A DNA stretch of 10,229 nt from an uncultured Phycisphaerae bacterium (GTDB lineage: Bacteria > Planctomycetota > Phycisphaerae > Phycisphaerales > SM1A02): positions 1 through 10,229 of the forward strand of contig CALCOW010000178.1 in the NCBI GenBank assembly GCA_937899935.1, given 5' to 3'. A program made the translations under genes and the position numbers. The notes under the pieces were generated by a model, which was not told where the DNA came from, made no database searches, and saw only the letters and a list, made by a program, of their open reading frames with translations. Numbering within the stretch: position 1 is the stretch's first letter; every line of letters begins with the position of its first letter. Of the stretch, positions 5,954 to 10,229 are shown piece by piece.

Positions 5954-7429
5954 TTAGTGCTGGCCAGCAGTTACTTGGGGCCACTGATCTGTTCGAAAAG
6001 GGGTCGCCGGAAGGCCACTGCCACCAACAAGATTTGGTTGCGCCGTATCACTCCATGCATAACGAACTGCAACGGGTTGTTTCACATCTTTTGATGTGAT
6101 CATAACTGTATTGCCACGAATCTCAGCAACTGCGGAATGAAATACCATATCTGGACCCGCGATCGTGAAATGGGATGGAGCTTTGCCATCAGTTGTTGAG
6201 AGTGTGCCGATCGTGTTTTCGAATTTCACAAAAGCCTCGGCTCCCTCAAGAGCCAACGAACCAACTTTATAGTTCGGGCTCTTAAAAGGTACACTCCTTC
6301 CATAATCATTAGCCAATGCCCATGCTGCTAATCGCTTACCAACCGTTGTTTTATCTTGGGGATGAATATCTCCAGGATTACCAACATCCATAGTTACCAC
6401 CATGCCTGTCTTTTTTAGTTGCTGCGCCTTGTCTTGTGACTCGCGCAACTCAGCTGCGGCTTCTGGTGCGTTGTAGTTGTAAGGTGCTATCTGAACAAAG
6501 TAGAATGGAAAGTCACCGCTATTAAAATTTGCTCTCCAGTCTTTGATCATTTCTGGAAACACAATGCCATACTGAGCCGCACGACCAACGTTTGCTTCAC
6601 CCTGATACCAGATGGCTCCACGAATACCATAGCCAAGAATCGGATGAATCATGCCGTTATACAGATGAGCGGGGCGATGATTTGGCTTTGGTGGCGTAGC
6701 ATCTGTTCGATCAACTAGAGCTGTCAGCGATTGATTTTGTTCAAGTCTTTCTCGACTCATCCACGCCTCGGCGGCTGAACCACCCCAGTTCGTTGAAATC
6801 ATACCGACTGGTTCACCCAGTGATCTATGAAGCTCATCTGCGAATACAAAGCCGACAGCGGAAAACTTTTGCACGGTTTCAGGTGTAGAAACTTGCCAAT
6901 GGCCTGACACATCGTCCTTTTTTTCTGGCGTGCTTACATGAGCCATCTTAAACATACGAATTTGCGGATGATTCCCCATTTGCTGGATTTGCTGAGCTCT
7001 CTTTGAACGGTCAACGGGCCACTCCATGTTTGACTGACCAGAACATATCCAGACCTCACCAATCAGAACGTTCTGGACAATTTGCTCATTCTTACCTGTG
7101 ACCACAAGATTCATGGACTGCCCGCCGAACAGTGAGGATGTAGCTGGAGTTAGGGACACTGACCAACAACCATCTCCATCTGCTTGGGTTGATCGTGAGA
7201 TTATTTGATTTGGCCGGTTCTTTGGATCGGGTCCTAATTGAACAACCACCTCTTCCCCAGGCGCTGCCCAGCCCCATATGTTTGCATCACCTGATTGCAA
7301 AACCATATTGTCACTAATAATAGCTGGAAGCTTTACATCACCAAGTGTTACACAAGTACATAGAAGCATTGCTAGACTTGCAACAGACCATGTACGAGAC
7401 ACACTTTGATTAGCTGTTTGGTCAGTCAT
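5954..7429 (-). CDS. Secreted acetylesterase of the sialate O-acetylesterase (SASA/DUF303) family
   Basis: The start at 7429 (491 residues) is chosen because GAGGAG (7436-7441) lies 6 nt upstream and the protein then begins with an export signal, hydrophobic at about residues 15-30 (SVASLAMLLCTCVTLG). An upstream ATG at 7477 lacks such a site. Family hallmarks follow: KLPAIISDNMVLQ, then IWGWAAPGEEV near the N-terminus, ICSGQSNMEWP with nucleophile Ser133, ISTNWGGSAAEAWM (212-224), IWYQGEAN (273-280) and GDIHPQDK with Asp354 and His356 completing the SGNH-type triad. The enzyme removes O-acetyl groups from sugars outside the cytoplasm. Many proteins annotated this way act on plant or algal polysaccharide such as acetylated xylan. 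No sialic-acid genes are nearby, so the sialate label should not be taken literally. It is the last gene of an operon with a symporter, 51 bp downstream of it. Confidence 0.9.
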   Translation of the reverse strand: MTDQTANQSVSRTWSVASLAMLLCTCVTLGDVKLPAIISDNMVLQSGDANIWGWAAPGEEVVVQLGPDPKNRPNQIISRSTQADGDGCWSVSLTPATSSLFGGQSMNLVVTGKNEQIVQNVLIGEVWICSGQSNMEWPVDRSKRAQQIQQMGNHPQIRMFKMAHVSTPEKKDDVSGHWQVSTPETVQKFSAVGFVFADELHRSLGEPVGMISTNWGGSAAEAWMSRERLEQNQSLTALVDRTDATPPKPNHRPAHLYNGMIHPILGYGIRGAIWYQGEANVGRAAQYGIVFPEMIKDWRANFNSGDFPFYFVQIAPYNYNAPEAAAELRESQDKAQQLKKTGMVVTMDVGNPGDIHPQDKTTVGKRLAAWALANDYGRSVPFKSPNYKVGSLALEGAEAFVKFENTIGTLSTTDGKAPSHFTIAGPDMVFHSAVAEIRGNTVMITSKDVKQPVAVRYAWSDTAQPNLVGGSGLPATPFRTDQWPQVTAGQH

Positions 7430-7480
7430 TTCCCACTCCTCGCTAGACTCACTTCGAGACAACCGTATCAAACGCATTGC

Positions 7481-9247
7481 TCACTCAGGGGCTCTAATTT
7501 CATCAACAAGATCTTGCACATCTTGAGGTGGTGCTTTTGTAATACAACAAATAATGATTGCTACTATGAAGTTGAGCAGCATCCCTATCACTCCAATTCC
7601 CTCTGGCGAAATGCCGAAGAGCCAATACTCATTTGCATCTGGATCAGTATTTATAAACTTGAAGTAAATGATGTAGCCAGCGGTGAACATGATCCCTACA
7701 AGCATGCCACTGATAGCACCCGCTCTATTCATACGCTTAAAGAAAATGCCCATGAGGACTGCTGGGAAGAATGATGATGCCGCTAATCCAAATGCAAACG
7801 CAACAACAGCTGCCACATAGTCAGGCGGATAGATCCCTAGCAGTCCAGCCACAATAACCGCGCCGCCGGCGGCAAGTCGAGCAGCTCGTAGTTCGCCTTT
7901 CTCAGAAATGTTTGGGCGAATCATGCCTTTCAGAAGATCATGAGAGACGGCAGAGGAGATCACCAGAAGCAGGCCAGCAGCTGTGGATAACGCTGCGGCG
8001 AGACCTCCGGCTGCAACGAGCGCAATCACCCAATTGGGCAGATTGGCAATCTCCGGATTTGCCAAGACCATGATATCTCGATCGATGTATACCTCGTTCG
8101 GAGAGTCGTTTATTTGATTGGTAGTCAGACGTTGACCATGTTCGCCCCGAAGCGGTGCACCATCTTTATCCTTAGCGTAGGAAGGCTTCTTCTCTTCAAA
8201 GACTTTACCGGTCTGATAGGTAATTTGACCATCATTGTTCTTGTCAACCCAAGTGATCAGTCCAGAGTCTTCCCATTTCGTAAACCACTCGGGTGCTTGG
8301 GCATAAGCTGGCTGATTTTTTAGCGTCTCAAGAAGATTCGTACGGGCAAAAACTGCGATCGCTGGTGCTGTGGTATAGAGAATTGCGATGAACACAAGTG
8401 CCCAGCCGGCACTAATGCGTGCATCACGAACTCGAGGCACTGTAAAGAAACGGATAATCACATGCGGAAGTCCCGCGGTCCCTAACATGAGGCAAGCGGT
8501 GATGGCGATTATGTCAATTGGTGGCTTGTGGTAGTCAGTATACGAATCGAATCCCAGATCTTTTTGCAAGCCATTAAGCTTATCAAGCAACCATGTTCCA
8601 TCTTCGACTTGACCACCAAGTCCGATCTGTGGAATAGCTGTATTCGCTAACATTAATGACAAGAAAATAGCTGGAACCATATACGCGAAAATAAGAATGC
8701 AGTACTGAGCTACTTGCGTATAAGTAATCCCCTTCATACCACCAAGCACTGCATAGATAAAGACAATGGCCATACCAATAATGACGCCAAGCTCAATGTC
8801 GACTTCAAGGAAACGACTAAAGACAATCCCAACGCCGCGCATCTGGCCGGCCACATAGGTAAAGCTAACGAAAATCGCGCAGATCACTGCAACCTGCCTG
8901 GCGAGCTGTGAGTAGTATCTTGCACCCATGAAATCTGGGACGGTGTAACGACCAAATTTCCTCAAATAGGGCGCGATAAGTAAAGCTAATAGAACATAGC
9001 CACCCGTCCAACCCATCAGATACACAGAGCCATCCGCACCCATAAAAGAAATAAGGCCAGCCATTCCAATAAAAGACGCAGCACTCATCCAATCGGCAGC
9101 CGTGGCCATACCGTTAGCAAGTGGTGGTACGTGTTTTCCCGCGACATAAAACTCGCCGGTACTTCCAGCTCGCGATCGAATAGCAATAAAGATATAGAGC
9201 GCAAAAGTTAGCCCAACAATCAAAAAGGTCCAGCCTTGCACTCCCAT
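7481..9247 (-). CDS. Sodium:solute symporter large subunit (SSS family, VC_2705-like)
   Basis: The protein has 588 residues and about 12-13 membrane segments. The SSS signature region is clear: EFYVAGKHVPPLANGMATAADWMSAASFIG (32-61), GGYVLLALLIAPYLRKFGRYTVPDFMGARY (82-111), and GLAAALSTAAGLLLVISSAVSHDL (415-438), whose Ser421 and Thr422 fall where ActP-like proteins bind sodium. It most resembles the large-subunit subfamily that is always paired with a small DUF4212 protein, and that gene is immediately upstream here, 3 bp away. The substrate is probably acetate or another short carboxylate, by analogy with ActP; this is inference. A roughly 100-residue polar loop (301-404) interrupts the membrane core and carries DKNNDGQITY (335-344), an EF-hand-like calcium motif. 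AGGAG lies about 12 nt before the ATG. Confidence 0.92.
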   Translation of the reverse strand: MGVQGWTFLIVGLTFALYIFIAIRSRAGSTGEFYVAGKHVPPLANGMATAADWMSAASFIGMAGLISFMGADGSVYLMGWTGGYVLLALLIAPYLRKFGRYTVPDFMGARYYSQLARQVAVICAIFVSFTYVAGQMRGVGIVFSRFLEVDIELGVIIGMAIVFIYAVLGGMKGITYTQVAQYCILIFAYMVPAIFLSLMLANTAIPQIGLGGQVEDGTWLLDKLNGLQKDLGFDSYTDYHKPPIDIIAITACLMLGTAGLPHVIIRFFTVPRVRDARISAGWALVFIAILYTTAPAIAVFARTNLLETLKNQPAYAQAPEWFTKWEDSGLITWVDKNNDGQITYQTGKVFEEKKPSYAKDKDGAPLRGEHGQRLTTNQINDSPNEVYIDRDIMVLANPEIANLPNWVIALVAAGGLAAALSTAAGLLLVISSAVSHDLLKGMIRPNISEKGELRAARLAAGGAVIVAGLLGIYPPDYVAAVVAFAFGLAASSFFPAVLMGIFFKRMNRAGAISGMLVGIMFTAGYIIYFKFINTDPDANEYWLFGISPEGIGVIGMLLNFIVAIIICCITKAPPQDVQDLVDEIRAPE

Positions 9248-9250
9248 TAC

Positions 9251-9538
9251 TTAACGAGGCTCCTGATTACTGTAGCGCCGATCTAGACCATTCATGATGA
9301 GCACATAAATGAAGATAAGTATGACGAAGACATAGATAGCCCCCTGTTGAGCGAACCAAAATCCAAGTGGATAGCCGGAACCGAAGAATGTCCATTGGTT
9401 TAGCCATGGCGCCAATAGAATGCCGCATCCAAATGAAACAAATGCCCAAATTGCCAGCAAACAGACAATGCAAACGACGTTAGATCTGAAGTAAGCTTCT
9501 CGCTTTTGATCGGTATCGGTGGGTACGTCTGTGCTCAT
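9251..9538 (-). CDS. Sodium:solute symporter small subunit, DUF4212 family
   Basis: This 95-residue protein has two membrane helices (about residues 21-45 and 66-86). It carries the family core PLGFWFAQQGAIYVFVILIFIYVLIMNGLDRRY (57-89), including the conserved FWFAQQG and the closing LDR. DUF4212 proteins are encoded just before a VC_2705-type SSS symporter and are thought to be its small subunit; how they help transport is not settled. ATG at 9538 is preferred over an in-frame TTG at 9556, which has no ribosome binding site. The chosen start itself has only a weak CGGAA about 10 nt upstream. It is the first gene of the three-gene minus-strand operon and overlaps nothing. Confidence 0.9.
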   Translation of the reverse strand: MSTDVPTDTDQKREAYFRSNVVCIVCLLAIWAFVSFGCGILLAPWLNQWTFFGSGYPLGFWFAQQGAIYVFVILIFIYVLIMNGLDRRYSNQEPR

Positions 9539-9600
9539 GTCGTCATTCCGAAGCAACCAAGATTCACGTTGATGAGATTGATCCTTGAGTATCCAGTGGT

Positions 9601-9659
9601 CTCTGGTGATCGGTCTCTCTCCGGAATCCCACGCATGGTAGTGAATCTACCCACCAGAG
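9601..9659 (-). promoter_or_regulatory. Possible structured leader upstream of the symporter operon
   Basis: CTCTGGTG (9601-9608) and CACCAGAG (9652-9659) can form a perfect 8-bp closing stem. Inside, GGTAG (9637-9641) and CTACC (9647-9651) form a second hairpin flush with it. A weak CGG/CCG pair near 9611-9623 could make a three-way junction. It begins about 60 nt before the DUF4212 ATG. No clear promoter is seen upstream, so transcription of this segment is unproven. It does not match a riboswitch class I know; glycine and cobalamin consensus elements are absent. Confidence 0.35.
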
Positions 9660-9856
9660 GGGTGATCCGGGGCTGAGTCAGCGCTCCCAGTGGACTCATG
9701 AGCAGGATTGCAAATCATTTTGGCGACATGGCACCACGCCGAATAGCCACACGGACCCAGAATTGAGAGTCATCAGACCTCTCTAGTCATTACGAGATGA
9801 GGAATACTATGGATTGTGCGCGAAATAAGCGCTGAAAAGACGCCTCAAATCCTCTG

Positions 9857-9886
9857 TTGATTCTACTATTGGTCAAACATTTATAA
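9857..9886 (+). promoter_or_regulatory. Promoter candidate for the AAA+ ATPase gene
   Basis: TTGATT (9857-9862) is followed after 18 bp by TTATAA (9881-9886). A 17-bp spacing gives TTTATA (9880-9885). Both are reasonable matches to the housekeeping consensus and would start transcription only about 15 nt before the ATG. Confidence 0.35.
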
Positions 9887-9906
9887 CAACGATTCTTGAG
9901 AACAAC

Positions 9907-10229
9907 ATGACCCAACAAGCTCTTCAACGCCGACCCATCACACTCGCCCAACTTCAAGATACAGACTGGCAAAGCCGCAGCGTCAAAGAAGAATTGAGAG
10001 ACAATCTGGTTGCTGCAATGGAAGCTTGCGAACCGCTCTTTCCCGGAATTCTTGGCTATGACAACACGGTGATCCCAGAAATAGTTAATGGGTTACTGGC
10101 AAAACACGATTTGCTATTTCTTGGAGAAAAGGGACAAGCAAAAAGTCGCATGATGCGATTGTTGGTTAACTATCTTGATGATGCCATTCCTTATCTTGAT
10201 ATACCCGGCTGTCCAGTTCACAGATCGGA
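9907..10229 (+). CDS. AAA+ ATPase related to magnesium chelatase BchI/MoxR, N-terminal part, 3' end outside window
   Basis: The first 107 codons are visible, beginning MTQQALQRRPITLAQ. Residues 25-50 (SVKEELRDNLVAAMEACEPLFPGILG) and 50-72 (GYDNTVIPEIVNGLLAKHDLLFLG) match a bacterial family of BchI-like ATPases. GEKGQAKS at 73-80 is its Walker A loop, with Ala in place of the usual second Gly, as is normal for this family's GQAK[ST]R form. Such proteins are usually about 450-500 residues and often sit beside a von Willebrand A-domain partner gene, suggesting chaperone or metal-insertion roles; the true substrate is unknown. The start is supported by GAG about 8 nt upstream and by a good alignment start. 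The gene is divergent from the symporter operon. Confidence 0.8.
   Translation, partial: MTQQALQRRPITLAQLQDTDWQSRSVKEELRDNLVAAMEACEPLFPGILGYDNTVIPEIVNGLLAKHDLLFLGEKGQAKSRMMRLLVNYLDDAIPYLDIPGCPVHRS

Larger units (their letters stand above)
9539..9906. other. Divergent intergenic region, 368 bp, no gene seen
   Basis: This is the gap between the DUF4212 operon (leftward) and the AAA+ ATPase gene (rightward). I see no convincing coding sequence. A short open frame on the minus strand (9790-9972) overlaps the ATPase start and has no ribosome binding site. The region holds several inverted repeats: CTCTGGTG/CACCAGAG (9601-9608 and 9652-9659), GGTAG/CTACC (9637-9641 and 9647-9651), TGAGTC/GACTCA (9674-9679 and 9693-9698) and GAGAG/CTCTC (9765-9769 and 9779-9783). 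CCAGTGG appears twice (9593-9599 and 9687-9693), and GGTGATC twice (9605-9611 and 9661-9667). Confidence 0.6.

Noticed and set aside
9601..9659. Glycine or cobalamin riboswitch upstream of the symporter
   Set aside because: GGAGAGAGACCG on the minus strand looks superficially glycine-like, but the conserved core elements of both classes are missing and the segment is too short.
9790..9972. 60-residue open frame on the minus strand at the ATPase start
   Set aside because: It overlaps the well-supported N-terminus of the BchI-like ATPase and has no ribosome binding site or recognisable features.
1..10229. Mobile element, prophage, CRISPR array, toxin-antitoxin or defence island
   Set aside because: No transposase, integrase, spaced repeat array, terminal inverted repeats or tRNA attachment site was found; gene content is metabolic and envelope-related.

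Overview
The window reads as chromosomal DNA from a Gram-negative-type bacterium. It holds an MMPL/RND inner-membrane exporter, a small lipoprotein and a secreted esterase. The large 'sialate O-acetylesterase' family protein, the DUF4212/SSS symporter pair, the DUF418-type membrane protein and the BchI-like AAA+ ATPase together suggest an aquatic, polysaccharide-using organism, possibly Planctomycetes/PVC. That placement is inferred from gene content only; no rRNA or other taxonomic marker is present. There is no sign of phage, insertion sequences, CRISPR or tRNA genes. Nine coding regions are supported, two of them cut by the window edges.

Left part (1-3026). The C-terminal part of an MMPL/RND lipid exporter (HpnN-like) runs off the left edge. 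It converges, with only 17 bp between stop codons, on a minus-strand gene fusing a family-2 glycosyltransferase to a DUF2062 membrane domain. This pairing suggests cell-envelope lipid glycosylation and export. Next is a 68-residue lipoprotein gene on the minus strand with a good promoter and a strongly base-paired leader just upstream of its ribosome binding site.

Middle (3027-5816). On the plus strand lie a DUF1624/DUF418-like polytopic membrane protein and an E. coli-type D-3-phosphoglycerate dehydrogenase (serA). The latter starts at TTG and keeps the serine feedback-binding residues. Convergent with serA is a 105-residue acidic cytosolic protein that I do not recognise.

Right part (5954-9538, minus strand). 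This is a compact three-gene operon: DUF4212 small symporter subunit, SSS-family large subunit (VC_2705-like), and a secreted SGNH-type acetylesterase. A plausible joint role is removing acetyl groups from a glycan outside the cytoplasm and taking up the released acetate or another small carboxylate. Substrate assignment is inference. A 368-bp divergent intergenic region follows, with several inverted repeats, and then the first 107 codons of a BchI/MoxR-like AAA+ ATPase that runs off the right edge.

The least explained material is non-coding: base-paired segments at 2885-2937, 5862-5918 and 9601-9659, and an exact 15-bp repeat shared by two distant intergenic gaps. The only unrecognised protein with good gene evidence is the 105-residue one. 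I saw no obvious new defence or mobile system.
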